Source of the DNA: Nitrospira lenta
GTDB lineage: Bacteria > Nitrospirota > Nitrospiria > Nitrospirales > Nitrospiraceae
Direction: 5' to 3'
Length of the DNA stretch: 64,000 nucleotides
NCBI RefSeq assembly: GCF_900403705.1
Contig: NZ_OUNR01000001.1
Coordinates: 1 to 64,000, forward strand
Made by a program: the position numbers and the translations under genes. This document shows positions 1 through 9,701 of the stretch, one piece after another (position 1 is the stretch's first letter; every line of letters begins with the position of its first letter). The notes beneath the pieces were generated by a model. That model searched no databases. It worked only from the letters and a program-made list of their open reading frames with translations, and was not told the DNA's origin.

Positions 1-10
1 TCAATCCTCC
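1..10 (-). promoter_or_regulatory. Candidate ribosome binding site of a gene off the left edge (possibly tuf)
   Basis: Read on the minus strand the first ten bases are GGAGGATTGA, a strong Shine-Dalgarno core that would precede a start codon just outside the window. In many bacteria a Tyr-Gly-Thr tRNA cluster is followed directly by tuf, so the missing gene may be elongation factor Tu. The site is seen; the identity of the gene is inferred. Confidence 0.3.
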
Positions 11-102
11 CTAAAAGAACATGCCGAGTGAATAGTGATCAACGCCGGATCAGCAACCTCGGCCTTCATCACTCGCCACCCTTTGGCCGTTACAGTCCTG
101 CA

Positions 103-178
103 TGGAGCCCACGACGCGAATCGAACGCGTGACCTCGTCCTTACCAAGGACGTGCTCTGCCAACTGAGCTACGTGGGC
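103..178 (-). tRNA. tRNA-Thr (anticodon GGU)
   Basis: The minus strand folds as a 76-nt cloverleaf with a 7-bp acceptor stem (GCCCACG pairing with CGTGGGC), the D-loop sequence AGCTCAGTTGGCAGAGC, anticodon loop TTGGTAA and T-loop GTTCGATTC. The CCA end is encoded. Anticodon GGU reads ACC and ACU threonine codons. It is the last of three tRNAs transcribed leftward. Confidence 0.96.
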
Positions 179-227
179 ATTTCGGTCCATCATCTGCATT
201 CCACCCATGACACACATCTCAACTCGA

Positions 228-302
228 TGGAGCGGGCGATGGGATTTGAACCCACGACAGCCAGCTTGGAAGGCTGGAACTCTACCACTGAGCTACGCCC
301 GC
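228..302 (-). tRNA. tRNA-Gly (anticodon UCC)
   Basis: The minus strand gives a 75-nt tRNA with acceptor stem GCGGGCG/CGCCCGC, anticodon loop CTTCCAA and T-loop GTTCAAATC, with an encoded CCA. Anticodon UCC reads GGA and GGG glycine codons. It lies between tRNA-Tyr and tRNA-Thr in the same orientation and is probably co-transcribed with them. Confidence 0.96.
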
Positions 303-391
303 CCGAATATCGTCGCCACACATGTCGCGATCCCACCACACTACAGCCTGCTATACTTCGCGTCATGCACGGCACCACAACAGATCTACGC

Positions 392-477
392 TGGTGGGCA
401 GGCAAGGATTTGAACCTTGGAAGACATAAGCCAGCAGATTTACAGTCTGCCCCCTTTGGCCACTTGGGTACCTGCCC
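392..477 (-). tRNA. tRNA-Tyr (anticodon GUA)
   Basis: The 86-nt minus-strand gene is a class II tRNA with a long variable arm, acceptor stem GGGCAGG/CCTGCCC, anticodon loop CTGTAAA and an encoded CCA. It is the first gene of the tRNA cluster. A TATAAA sequence at 544-549 could be its -10 box, but no convincing -35 box is visible. Confidence 0.96.
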
Positions 478-712
478 GTTCCAACTCGCCTGCGTGTTCG
501 CCCCTCAAAACTCAAATCAAATTCAGCGAATTCACTCGCCACTTTTATACTGAAAAACTAGAGTAAGCCTGTCCGCACACAGCTCTCTCCCCTCATCGAT
601 GAGGAGAAACAGCTGATCTGGCGAACAAGGCTATTTCAAGAAACGCTGGATTCTATTGACGAAGTTGCGCCATGTCAAGAGGAGAAATGGTCCCTCTGCC
701 TTTTTTTTCGCC

Positions 713-1627
713 CTATGAGGGCTCGACCTGGCAAGGCCTCCCCACGGAAATATTTTTACCCTGACCAACAGCCTTCGCGGCAGCCTCGATAATTTTTTCT
801 GGCAAACCAAGCACTTGCTTCATCAGGCGCTGACTTTCCTCCAGTGAAAGCTGTGATCCTGGGGCAAGAAACCGCTTCTGCGTCACCCGCCGCTCGTCGG
901 GATCCTGGGGGGCGTAATACCCTCGGAACTCACCCGCCTCAATCGCTCGACGAAACCGAGACACCCACTCACCGGAGAGCTGAGCGGTGTCATTCATCGA
1001 CCGGCGCCCCTTCTTTTCGATCTCCAGCTGATTCCAGATAGCCCACCCGACAAACACCGCCCAGGTTTCATTCAGAGCTTCCCACGCTTCAGGATCGGAG
1101 AGATAGCGAACCTCCGTCTCGTGGCTCCGCTGGATCACCGGGGTAATCAACACCTCTCGGTACCGGCAGACCTGCATCTCGCGCGCAAACGCGATCAACC
1201 CCTGCTCAGGCCCCGGCAACACCCCGCCAGACTCCTTCGACTCAAGGTAATCGATATAGGCATGAAACAATTCGTGGTACAGCACCTCCAACTCTTTGGA
1301 TGTCATCGTCGTAAGCGGCCGCACATCACGTCCCGCGGCATGAAACGACAGCGTCCGGTTCAAGACCATCCGATGCTCTCCCGGATGATACTCCGCCGCA
1401 TAGGTGCGCAGATCGTCGAATTCAAATTGCACAAAGTCCGGAGGCATGGCCTTCAGAAAGCCGGTGGGCAATCGAAGCGTTGCCGCTCCGCTGATGAGCT
1501 GCTCCCACATCCGGGCGGACCCCGAAGCGCTTTGCCCTGCAGCCGGTGACGAGATCGCCGCCGCAGCGCAGAGCAGAGACAGGCCGACAAGAACCATGCA
1601 GGACCGTTGTATCAGGGAGCCGCGCAT
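713..1627 (-). CDS. Secreted zincin-like hypothetical protein
   Basis: This 304-residue protein starts with a signal peptide (hydrophobic stretch at about residues 9-30, ending SPAAGQS). The sequence YHELFHAY at residues 117-124 contains an HExxH zinc-protease motif (H118, E119, H122). A glutamate in NETWAVF near residue 187 could be the third zinc ligand. I infer a periplasmic metallopeptidase-like protein, but I do not recognise the family and activity is unproven. The ATG at 1627 has GAGG four bases upstream. The downstream neighbour on the same strand is unrelated (it lies upstream in transcription, with a 43-bp gap). Confidence 0.8.
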   Translation of the reverse strand: MRGSLIQRSCMVLVGLSLLCAAAAISSPAAGQSASGSARMWEQLISGAATLRLPTGFLKAMPPDFVQFEFDDLRTYAAEYHPGEHRMVLNRTLSFHAAGRDVRPLTTMTSKELEVLYHELFHAYIDYLESKESGGVLPGPEQGLIAFAREMQVCRYREVLITPVIQRSHETEVRYLSDPEAWEALNETWAVFVGWAIWNQLEIEKKGRRSMNDTAQLSGEWVSRFRRAIEAGEFRGYYAPQDPDERRVTQKRFLAPGSQLSLEESQRLMKQVLGLPEKIIEAAAKAVGQGKNISVGRPCQVEPS

Positions 1628-1670
1628 GCGACCTCAAACAAAATGGAGAGTGATTGAGATACCCCGCGAA

Positions 1671-3698
1671 CTAATAGTAGGGATCATGAGACCGTCCCCA
1701 CTCCCCTCGCCCGCCCTCTTCGACCAATGCCACCTGGTCCAACAGATCAGAAGACACATGGTCCAGGAACCGAGAAGGCTTCGACAACAACATCCCGCTG
1801 CTCTTGTCGTAGACATTAATGGGATAGGTCAGGAAGAGATGCCGCTTGGCCCGAGTGACGGAGACATAGAACAACCGCCGCTCCTCCTCCAAATCCTCAT
1901 CCGCAACAAATGAATACACCGACGGAAACCGGCCATCCACAATCCAGATCACAAACACCGCCTGCCACTCCAACCCCTTGGCCGAATGGATCGTCGAGAG
2001 CACCAGCCGCTCATCATCCCGATCGGGCGCATCCACACCCGAGGCGCTCCCGTCCGGCGGCTCCAGGGCCAGGTCGGCAAGAAACTCGTTCACGCCGGGA
2101 TAGCCTTCGGCAATCGTATGAAGATGATCGAGATCCCGCGTACGCTTGGGATAGTCGTCGTACTGCTCCTTAAGAATCGGAAGATAGTACTCGTAGATCT
2201 GGTTCACCTGCTCCGACGGCGAGCGCGCCTCGGCGCCCGAAAGACTCTCCAGCGTATTTGCCAGACTCTTGAGCCCCTGGCCGGAGCGGCCGCTCACCCC
2301 GCGTAATACGTCGAACGGCTGGCCGCCCTTCACAATCGCCGCGAGCAGATCATGAGCTTTCTTCGGCCCGACCCCTTCTACCAGCATCAGCACCCGATTC
2401 CAGCTGACCGTATCCAGCGGGTTCGCGATCACCCGCACATGCGCGAGCAGATCTTTGACATGCGCCGTCTCGATAAACTTGACGCCGCCACGCTTGATGA
2501 AAGGTAGCCCCTTGCGCGACAGCTCGATTTCCAGATCGAAGGAATGAAAGCTGGACCGGAACAGCACCGCCACTTCACTCAGCGGCACACCCTCTTCACG
2601 CAACTCCAGAATCTTCTGCGCAATAAAGCGGGACTGCGTGTTCTCCCCCGCCGCTTCCACCAGAGACGGCAACGGCCCGTCGATCTTCCGTGTGAACAAG
2701 CGCTTCGTATACTTCTCCGCCGCCTCGTCGATAATGCAGTTCGCCAGATTCAGAATCGGCTGTGTACTGCGATAGTTTTCTTCCAGCTTATAGATCTGCG
2801 TGCCGGGAAAGAGCTGCGGAAACTCCATGATGTTCTTGAATGTCGCCCCGCGGAACGCATAGATCGATTGCGAATCGTCCCCCACCACCATCACATTATT
2901 ATGCGTCGCGGCCAACTTCCGAACCACTTCGGCCTGCAACCGGTTCGTATCCTGATACTCATCTACAAGAATGTAGCGGAACTGCCGCGAGATCGTCATC
3001 CGCGCCGTTTCGTCGAGCAACAACAGCTGCCGCAGCATCACCAGCAAATCGTCATAGTCGAGCAACTGCTTTTGCCGCTTCGCCGATTGATACGCCGTTT
3101 TCAACCGGCTCAAATCTTCGATGTGATCGGCAAAATGTCCGAACTCGTCGAGGATGATCTCTTCCAGCGAGCGCAGCGTGTTCTCGCTCTTGCTGATCAT
3201 CTCCATAATCGTCCCCTTGCGGGGGAAGCGCTTATCCTTTTCATTCAACCCGAGCTGCGACCGAACCAGCGCAATCAAGTCTTCCGCATCGCCGCGATCT
3301 AAAATTGTAAAGCCCGGCTCCACCCCGATGGACCGCCCATAGCGCCGCAATAACAGATTCGCCACCGAATGAAATGTGCCGCCACATACGCGTTCACTGC
3401 GCGCGCCGATCAATTCACCGGCCCGCTGCACCATTTCTTGCGCTGACTTACGAGTGAATGTCAGGAGGAGAATATTCGAGGGATCGACCCCAGAATCAAT
3501 CAGGTACGCCACGCGATAGACCAGCGTGCGCGTCTTACCGCTGCCCGCGCCGGCGATCACCAGCGATGGGCCTTCACCCGCCGTCACCGCCGCCAACTGT
3601 TGCGAATTCAACGCCGCGGCATAGTCGATCGACAGCTTGCGCGGCACAGCATCATCGTCAGAGCGTTTCAGGACGTACGTTTTAACTTCTCGTTCCAT
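1671..3698 (-). CDS. UvrD/PcrA/Rep-family ATP-dependent DNA helicase
   Basis: The 675-residue protein is a superfamily 1A 3'-5' DNA helicase that unwinds DNA in repair or replication restart. Visible motifs in order are Walker A AGAGSGKT (about residues 50-57), motif Ia LLTFTRKSA, motif II VDEYQDT, motif III GDDSQSIYAFRGA, motif IV ENYRS, motif V STIHSAKGLEW and motif VI RRLFYVSVTRAK. All catalytic motifs look intact. The length matches UvrD/PcrA, and the C-terminal tail is short. Which of the UvrD, Rep or PcrA subfamilies it belongs to cannot be decided by eye. The SD upstream of the chosen ATG is weak. Confidence 0.93.
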   Translation of the reverse strand: MEREVKTYVLKRSDDDAVPRKLSIDYAAALNSQQLAAVTAGEGPSLVIAGAGSGKTRTLVYRVAYLIDSGVDPSNILLLTFTRKSAQEMVQRAGELIGARSERVCGGTFHSVANLLLRRYGRSIGVEPGFTILDRGDAEDLIALVRSQLGLNEKDKRFPRKGTIMEMISKSENTLRSLEEIILDEFGHFADHIEDLSRLKTAYQSAKRQKQLLDYDDLLVMLRQLLLLDETARMTISRQFRYILVDEYQDTNRLQAEVVRKLAATHNNVMVVGDDSQSIYAFRGATFKNIMEFPQLFPGTQIYKLEENYRSTQPILNLANCIIDEAAEKYTKRLFTRKIDGPLPSLVEAAGENTQSRFIAQKILELREEGVPLSEVAVLFRSSFHSFDLEIELSRKGLPFIKRGGVKFIETAHVKDLLAHVRVIANPLDTVSWNRVLMLVEGVGPKKAHDLLAAIVKGGQPFDVLRGVSGRSGQGLKSLANTLESLSGAEARSPSEQVNQIYEYYLPILKEQYDDYPKRTRDLDHLHTIAEGYPGVNEFLADLALEPPDGSASGVDAPDRDDERLVLSTIHSAKGLEWQAVFVIWIVDGRFPSVYSFVADEDLEEERRLFYVSVTRAKRHLFLTYPINVYDKSSGMLLSKPSRFLDHVSSDLLDQVALVEEGGRGEWGRSHDPYY

Positions 3699-3868
3699 GG
3701 ACCTGTAAGGGAGAGTGGTTGAGGAACCGCCGATCAGACGGTTGGGCTGTATAGCATATCGCCGAACCCCTTCTCAACGAGCCATCCCCTGCGCTAAGTC
3801 TCCGAAACCACCCCTTTCATCCCCAAACATTCCTCCGCTATAATTGCGCTCCTTGAACAGGAGCACGT

Positions 3869-4717
3869 ATGGGAACCGCCAATAAAGAATATCACGCGCA
3901 ACTTCGCCAACTCGCCGAACTCATGCTCGCCGTCTCGGGCGAATCCGTCACCATGATGAAACGCAACGCCCCGGAGCAGGCGCTGAAGCTGAAGCGGCAG
4001 GATGAGTGGGGCATCTATCTCGAATTCCTGAAGGTCATGTTCAACCTGACCGACCGGCTGACGGCGCTGCACATCCCAATCAAGGATCAATTGGAATTCA
4101 TGAACGGATTGGAAGACGCGGTGACCACTCAATTAAAAACCGTCCTAGAGCCGGCCTTCGGTAACAATGCGGATCAAATGGAAATCGTCCTAACAGTCGG
4201 CAATGCCGTGGCCGAAAGTCGCGACCTTTACGAGAAGTACAAGTTCCTCATTACCGAAGATTCCAAACCGAAGAATGAACTCTTTCAGGTCTTTGCTGAG
4301 CGCGTCGCCCAAGCACTGGGGGCGTCGCAGAACGGCCAGGTCATTGCCGCCGCAACCCTGTGCGCAAGCGCCATCATTCCCGCAGTCAGCGCCGTCCTGC
4401 AAGGACAAGCGCCACCCACGGCCGCGCCTTCCACTCCGACTCAGCAACCAGCGAAGGCCACCGGCAACGGTGAGCAGGCCAAGAAAGGTCCGACGGGACA
4501 GGACATCAAGCTGGTAAGCCTCATGTCGAATGTGAGCGGCGAAGAAGTCGAAACCCGCTGGGGCCTCCATCCGCGTTTTCGCGGGGATCTCACGCCCGCT
4601 GAGCTGCAGCAACTCACCAAGCACCTGAACCGAGTTGCAAAAATCCTTGGCGAACGCTACGCCGCCGTGGCATTCTCCGAGGAATGGAACTCATGGCACA
4701 AGACCGGACACGCCTGA
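3869..4717 (+). CDS. Conserved-looking hypothetical protein
   Basis: This is a 282-residue soluble protein with no signal peptide. The first 175 residues look mainly helical; a Pro/Ala/Thr-rich linker (about residues 183-210) follows, then a small C-terminal domain of about 70 residues. I do not recognise either domain. The ATG is preceded by an AGGAG at 3858-3862, which supports the start. It stands alone between the divergent helicase gene and glgP, 76 bp before the latter, so co-transcription with glgP is possible. No function is assigned. Confidence 0.75.
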   Translation: MGTANKEYHAQLRQLAELMLAVSGESVTMMKRNAPEQALKLKRQDEWGIYLEFLKVMFNLTDRLTALHIPIKDQLEFMNGLEDAVTTQLKTVLEPAFGNNADQMEIVLTVGNAVAESRDLYEKYKFLITEDSKPKNELFQVFAERVAQALGASQNGQVIAAATLCASAIIPAVSAVLQGQAPPTAAPSTPTQQPAKATGNGEQAKKGPTGQDIKLVSLMSNVSGEEVETRWGLHPRFRGDLTPAELQQLTKHLNRVAKILGERYAAVAFSEEWNSWHKTGHA

Positions 4718-4793
4718 CCCCGGCACGATTGATCCGCCCGTCTTCGCCAGTCTCCTCTAACCCCTACACCGCACCCCAGGCAAAGGAGTCCGT

Positions 4794-6953
4794 GTGAATA
4801 CCGTCGATAACGCGAATCCTATTCCCAAGCACCTCCCGCAGAATCTGATCCGTCTGGCCGAGCTCTCACAAAATCTCTGGTGGAGCTGGACGCTGGAAGC
4901 CCGACAGCTGTTCGAACAAATTGATCCGACGCTCTGGTACTTCACCCATCACAATCCCGTTCGTCTACTCCAGGAAGTGAAACCCGAACGGCTTCAAGAA
5001 CTCGCGCACGATCCGGTCTTCGTCCGGTTTTACTCGGCGGTGATGAAACGCTTCGACGAATACCGCTTGGGCAACGGCACCTGGTACGGCAAGACGTACG
5101 GCCATCCGAAGAGCCCATCCATCGCCTATTTCTCCGCAGAGTTTGGCCTGCACACCTCTATCCCCATCTATAGCGGCGGCCTGGGCATCCTCGCGGGCGA
5201 CCACTGCAAAGAAGCCAGCGACCTGGGTGTGCCGCTCGTAGGAATCGGCTTCATGTATCCGCAAGGCTACTTTCGCCAGCGGATCACACCGGAGGGCTGG
5301 CAAGAAGCAGCCTATGCGCCGTTCAACCGCGAAGAGTCCCCGATCCGCCCCGCCCTTACCCCGTCAGGCACACCCTGCAAAATTACGGTGGTGATGGGGC
5401 ATCGTACGGTGGCGGCACAGGTGTGGCGCGTCGAAGTCGGACGCATCGTGCTCTATTTGATCGACACCGATGTCCCGGAAAATAACCCGGAGAATCGGGC
5501 GCTCTCGGCCCGTCTGTACGGCGGCGATCAGGAAATTCGTCTCTGCCAGGAAATCCTCCTGGGCATCGGCGGCGTGCGCATGCTGCGGGAACTCGGGATC
5601 AATCCGACCGTCTTCCATGCCAATGAAGGACACTCGGCTTTTCTCACATTGGAACGTATCCGCGAATTCGTCCAGAAGGGATCGACCCACGCTGAGGCCA
5701 GTGAACTCGTTCGCCAAAGCACGGTCTTTACGACCCATACCCCGGTCCCGGCCGGCCATGATGTCTTCCCCTATTATTTGATGGACCGTTATTTCACGGG
5801 CTACTGGGAACAACTGGGATTGAGCCGAGAGGAATTCCTCCGGCTGGGTGAAACCCCGGAATCGCGCGGACAGGGTTTCAACATGACGGCGCTGGCCATG
5901 AACCTGGCGGCGCACGTGAACGGCGTGAGTCGTGAACATGGCCGCGTCTCCCGCGAGATGTGGCAGCACCATTGGCCCGGCCTCGCGACGGACCTGATAC
6001 CGATCAAGAGTGTGACGAACGGCATCCACGCCCCAACCTGGATCGGTCCGGATATGAGCCAGCTCTACGGCAAATTCATCGGCCCGGACTGGGCCGAACG
6101 CTGCGACGAACAGACCCAGTGGCAGCGCGTCAGCGATATCCCTGACAGCCAGCTCTGGGCCGTGCGGCAACATATGAAACGGAGACTCATGGGTTTCATC
6201 CGCGAGCGCGCCAGAACCGGATGGATCAACGGCCATCTGCAGTCCTCGCAAGTCATCGCCCGCGGAACGTTGCTCGATCCCGAAGCCTTGACCATTGGAT
6301 TCGCCCGCCGCTTCGCCACCTATAAACGCGCCACGCTGCTCTTCAGCGATCTTGAACGGCTGAAACGTCTGTTACAAAATCATTGGCGGCCGGTGCAGCT
6401 CGTGTTCGCCGGCAAGGCCCATCCCGCCGATGAACCGGGACGCTACTTCATCCATGAGGTCGTAAATTTCTGCAATGACCACAAGCTCGGCGGCCACGTC
6501 GCTTTTCTCGAAGACTACGACATGCATATGGCCAAGTTCTTAGTGCAGGGAGTGGATGTGTGGCTCAACACCCCGCGCTTCCCGCTTGAAGCCAGCGGCA
6601 CCAGTGGGATGAAAGCCGCACTGAACGGCGTCATCAATTGCAGCGTACTCGACGGCTGGTGGAAAGAAGGTTACAACGGCGCAAACGGATGGGGCATCGA
6701 CCCACTGCCGCCCTCGACCGACCAGCACGAGCAGGATGTCCATGACGCGGAAGAGCTCTACCGCCTGCTTGAACAAGAAATCGTACCCCTTTACTATCAG
6801 CGCGACCTCGACGGCACGCCGCGAGGCTGGCTCCAAATGGTGAAGGAATGTATCCGGACGATCGCCCCGCAGTTCTGCACAAAGCGCATGGTGAAGGACT
6901 ACGTCGAGACGATGTACAGCAAAGCCGCTGTCCGCACACCGTCGTCATGGTAA
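4794..6953 (+). CDS. glgP: Alpha-glucan phosphorylase (GT35 family)
   Basis: The 719-residue enzyme releases glucose 1-phosphate from glycogen or maltodextrin using pyridoxal phosphate. The N-terminal part carries FSAEFGLH and YSGGLGILAGDHCKEASDLGVP, typical of the short alpha-glucan phosphorylase subfamily. HTPVPAGHDVF and the PLP-site sequence EASGTSGMKAALNG (about residues 600-613, with the Schiff-base lysine) follow. It begins with GTG at 4794 behind an AAGGAG. The stop overlaps the start of the next gene, suggesting translational coupling. A cytoplasmic role in glycogen use is expected from the family. Confidence 0.95.
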   Translation: MNTVDNANPIPKHLPQNLIRLAELSQNLWWSWTLEARQLFEQIDPTLWYFTHHNPVRLLQEVKPERLQELAHDPVFVRFYSAVMKRFDEYRLGNGTWYGKTYGHPKSPSIAYFSAEFGLHTSIPIYSGGLGILAGDHCKEASDLGVPLVGIGFMYPQGYFRQRITPEGWQEAAYAPFNREESPIRPALTPSGTPCKITVVMGHRTVAAQVWRVEVGRIVLYLIDTDVPENNPENRALSARLYGGDQEIRLCQEILLGIGGVRMLRELGINPTVFHANEGHSAFLTLERIREFVQKGSTHAEASELVRQSTVFTTHTPVPAGHDVFPYYLMDRYFTGYWEQLGLSREEFLRLGETPESRGQGFNMTALAMNLAAHVNGVSREHGRVSREMWQHHWPGLATDLIPIKSVTNGIHAPTWIGPDMSQLYGKFIGPDWAERCDEQTQWQRVSDIPDSQLWAVRQHMKRRLMGFIRERARTGWINGHLQSSQVIARGTLLDPEALTIGFARRFATYKRATLLFSDLERLKRLLQNHWRPVQLVFAGKAHPADEPGRYFIHEVVNFCNDHKLGGHVAFLEDYDMHMAKFLVQGVDVWLNTPRFPLEASGTSGMKAALNGVINCSVLDGWWKEGYNGANGWGIDPLPPSTDQHEQDVHDAEELYRLLEQEIVPLYYQRDLDGTPRGWLQMVKECIRTIAPQFCTKRMVKDYVETMYSKAAVRTPSSW

Positions 6954-8356
6954 ACGCCGCCGCCGCGGGACATCCCCATCGTGCGCGGCGGAGCGCTCTG
7001 ACTGTGGCACTCTGCTGCGCCGTCATGACGGGTCTGCTGCTCCAACTTGCAGCACCAAGTGAAACGTCGGCGGCAACCTCCGCGACTTCCGCCCAAGACA
7101 AAGACCTCCCCGCGCTCTTTAAAGCGGGCGACTATCCGGCCATCGTGCAGCGCTTTCAGGCGCTCCCCAAAGACGCCACGCCGTCAAAAGAGATGCTCCG
7201 CCTGGCCTTCCACAGTTTGGTGAAACTCGGCCGCGGGGAAGAAGCCCTGCCGTTGTATCCTCGACTCAAGACGGAAGGCCAACCGGACGATCTGACGTTG
7301 CTCAGCCCCCTCGCGCTTAGTCTCGTGACCAGCCGTGTGCGCGATCAGAAAGAACATGTGCGTATCGCTGCCTACACAGTCTTGGCCGAGCTAGGCCTTC
7401 CGGAAACCGGCCCGCTGCTGGAAGACGGTCTGCTGAATAGCTCGGTGTTGGTCCGCGCACGCGCCGCGGAAGCGATCGGACGCGCCGGGCTCGCCGCCAA
7501 GTCGGGCGCGCTGAAACGGGCCATCAACGACGAAGCACCGAGCGTCCGCATCGCCGCCATGAATGCGTTGGGTGATGCCCGCATCATGGAGATGAAACCG
7601 CGGTTGATTGAAATCGGCCGGACCGAAGAAGGTCCCGAGGCCATTTTTGCCTATGCGGCTCTCTTTAAGATGGGCCAAACCGACATGCTCATCGACATCA
7701 CCAACGCCGCCACCTTACCGGATGCCGAAGTCCGCATGGCCGCGATCGGGGTCCTCGGCCGACTGAAACGACCGGCCAGTCTGGCCGTACTCAGTCAGGC
7801 CGTGTACGATCCCAACCCATCCGTGCGGGCCTTTGCCGCCGGAGCACTGGGAGAATTCGGATCCCCCGGAGGAGTCGCCCCGCTGACTCATGCGTTAGGC
7901 GATGAAATGGCGATGGTACGCGGCGTGGCAGCCGGCAGCCTGGGCCGGTTAGGCCTCAAGGAGAATCGCCCCTTGTTGCAAGCCCTTACCAAGGATCCCA
8001 GCCTGCAAGTGCGAGCCAGCGCTGCGGAAAGCCTGCTTCGCCTGGGTGATTCATCGGTCTTGCTCATGGCGGCCGACCTGGCGAGAAACCCGGATCCGTC
8101 TATTCGAGGAAGCGCGGCCCAAGCCCTGAGTGCAACGTCTGACAAGGAAGCGTTGTCGGTACTGCAGGCGCTGCTCCAGGATCAACAACCGCTCCCGCGG
8201 CTCATGGCCGCAAAGGCCTTGGGCAAGCTCTCCGGGCCCGTGATTCCGATTCTTCTGAAAGGGCTGCAAGACTCCGATGAGGCCGTGCGGATCACCGCAG
8301 CCGGCAGCCTCTTGCAACAGACCGCCCGCGCCGCACGACCCACGCGTCGGCCCTAA
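6947..8356 (+). CDS. Exported HEAT-repeat protein
   Basis: The protein has an arginine-rich N-terminus and a hydrophobic segment (ALTVALCCAVMTGLLLQLAA), consistent with export or membrane anchoring. It continues as a long run of HEAT-like helical repeats with the pattern VRxxAAxALGxLG from about residue 130 to the end. Such repeats usually bind other proteins. I chose the ATG at 6947, which overlaps the glgP stop, giving 469 residues. A longer reading frame upstream would be embedded in glgP. It is followed after 14 bases by another membrane-anchored gene. A later ATG at 7025 cannot be excluded. Confidence 0.82.
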   Translation: MVNAAAAGHPHRARRSALTVALCCAVMTGLLLQLAAPSETSAATSATSAQDKDLPALFKAGDYPAIVQRFQALPKDATPSKEMLRLAFHSLVKLGRGEEALPLYPRLKTEGQPDDLTLLSPLALSLVTSRVRDQKEHVRIAAYTVLAELGLPETGPLLEDGLLNSSVLVRARAAEAIGRAGLAAKSGALKRAINDEAPSVRIAAMNALGDARIMEMKPRLIEIGRTEEGPEAIFAYAALFKMGQTDMLIDITNAATLPDAEVRMAAIGVLGRLKRPASLAVLSQAVYDPNPSVRAFAAGALGEFGSPGGVAPLTHALGDEMAMVRGVAAGSLGRLGLKENRPLLQALTKDPSLQVRASAAESLLRLGDSSVLLMAADLARNPDPSIRGSAAQALSATSDKEALSVLQALLQDQQPLPRLMAAKALGKLSGPVIPILLKGLQDSDEAVRITAAGSLLQQTARAARPTRRP

Positions 8357-8370
8357 ACATCCGGAGGCCC

Positions 8371-8826
8371 ATGCTCAAATTTCTCGGAACCCTGATTCTG
8401 ATCGCCGCCTCATTCGGTGCCGGCTATTATGTGGGGCAGCGCCCAGTCGGCACTCTCCAGCACACCGTCACCGACCTGCAGGAATCGATTACGAAGCTGT
8501 CACGCAATGTCTTGGATACCACGCAGGGCATTGAGCGAGATCTGCGGCGGCGCCAGGGGCTCGTAGATGCGAAGTCACGGGTTGTGCAAGCGAAGGCCAA
8601 TCTATTCGATCGCAACTTTGGAGACGCCGCGAAAGAACTGGGGGAAGCGGTGACGGTCTTGGAACTCGCCACCAAAGGCGCAAAGGCCGATCCTACACTC
8701 GACGCAGTGCGAGAGCTGGCCAGCGCGTTACGGGAAGTACGCTTAGAAGTCGCGATGGGAAAGTCGATGCCGATGAAACGGCTCGATGAGATCCAGCTGA
8801 GGCTGGACAAAGAACTGAGCCGGTAA
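8371..8826 (+). CDS. Small membrane-anchored coiled-coil protein
   Basis: This 151-residue protein starts with one transmembrane segment (FLGTLILIAASFGAGYYVG) and continues as a long charged helix with heptad-like spacing. It looks like a bitopic envelope protein. A CCGGAGG precedes the ATG, and the gene follows the HEAT-repeat gene by 14 bp, so the two are probably co-transcribed. It converges tail to tail with the next gene, one base apart. The family is not recognised. Confidence 0.78.
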   Translation: MLKFLGTLILIAASFGAGYYVGQRPVGTLQHTVTDLQESITKLSRNVLDTTQGIERDLRRRQGLVDAKSRVVQAKANLFDRNFGDAAKELGEAVTVLELATKGAKADPTLDAVRELASALREVRLEVAMGKSMPMKRLDEIQLRLDKELSR

Positions 8827-8827
8827 G

Positions 8828-9658
8828 CTAGGCATTCGCCGGTTGGGAGACCGGCTGCTTCTTCCACTTGGCCAGGATCCGCTCGACACGCATCTTCACC
8901 ACCATATCGGGATCCTTGAGCAGCGGCTTGATCGCCTCACGACCCCGGTCATCGCCGATCGATTCCAATGCGGCCGCCGCAATCAGCCTGGTGAACCAAT
9001 CCTTATCCTGCAACATGGCGATGAGCGGATCGATCGACTCGCTGTGCTTGATCCGGCCCAATCCCAATACGGCGCTCTGACGCACACTCTCTTCTCTATC
9101 CTTCAGTGCGGCGATAAATTTCGGTACCGCCGGCTCACCGAGTTCCACGAGCGCATTGATCGCGTCATCTTTGAACTCGTCGTTCCGCAACTGCACCATC
9201 AAGGGATCCAACACCCGTTCATCACGAATCTTTCCGAGGGCCAAGATGGCGTACTTCCGCACATCCCAGTCGCGGAGCAGCTTCAAGAGGATGTCGACGG
9301 CCGGGGAGCCGACCTGCCCGAGCGCCTCGATGGCGACTTCGCGCACTTGCCAGTCACCGTCGCGCAGTGCGCGTGACAACGGCTCGACACACCGCTCATC
9401 CCCCATCTCGCCGAGCGTAATGACGGCTTCGCGCCGCACGACCCAGTCCGGATCGCTGAGGAGATCGATCTGAATCTCGATCTCGTCCTTGACCTTCTCC
9501 TCTTCCAGGATAACCTGGTCGGGAGCGACGGCCATAAGCTCCTGGGAACCCGCAGGGGTCAGCGCCAGGTCTTCAGCCACCTTATCGGTCAGCTCATCGC
9601 TGGCAGGAAGCTGGTCGGAGGTCTCAGCGGACGGGGATGCTTGACGGGGGTGTTCCAT
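8828..9658 (-). CDS. Cytoplasmic HEAT-repeat protein
   Basis: The 276-residue protein has an acidic, low-complexity N-terminus of about 75 residues and then six or so HEAT repeats (for example DWVVRREAVITLGEMGD and DWQVREVAIEALGQVG). The repeats resemble the PBS-lyase type HEAT family. No signal peptide is visible, in contrast with the HEAT protein at 6947-8356. The ATG has AGGA seven bases upstream. A scaffold or protein-binding role is inferred only from the fold. Confidence 0.85.
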   Translation of the reverse strand: MEHPRQASPSAETSDQLPASDELTDKVAEDLALTPAGSQELMAVAPDQVILEEEKVKDEIEIQIDLLSDPDWVVRREAVITLGEMGDERCVEPLSRALRDGDWQVREVAIEALGQVGSPAVDILLKLLRDWDVRKYAILALGKIRDERVLDPLMVQLRNDEFKDDAINALVELGEPAVPKFIAALKDREESVRQSAVLGLGRIKHSESIDPLIAMLQDKDWFTRLIAAAALESIGDDRGREAIKPLLKDPDMVVKMRVERILAKWKKQPVSQPANA

Positions 9659-9701
9659 AGTTCAATCCTACAACATTCGCTCGCACATCATGGTGACCGG
9701 A

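Noticed and set aside
544-549. TATAAA as the -10 box of the tRNA cluster
   Set aside because: No acceptable -35 hexamer is present at 16-18 bp spacing, so I mention it only within the tRNA-Tyr entry.
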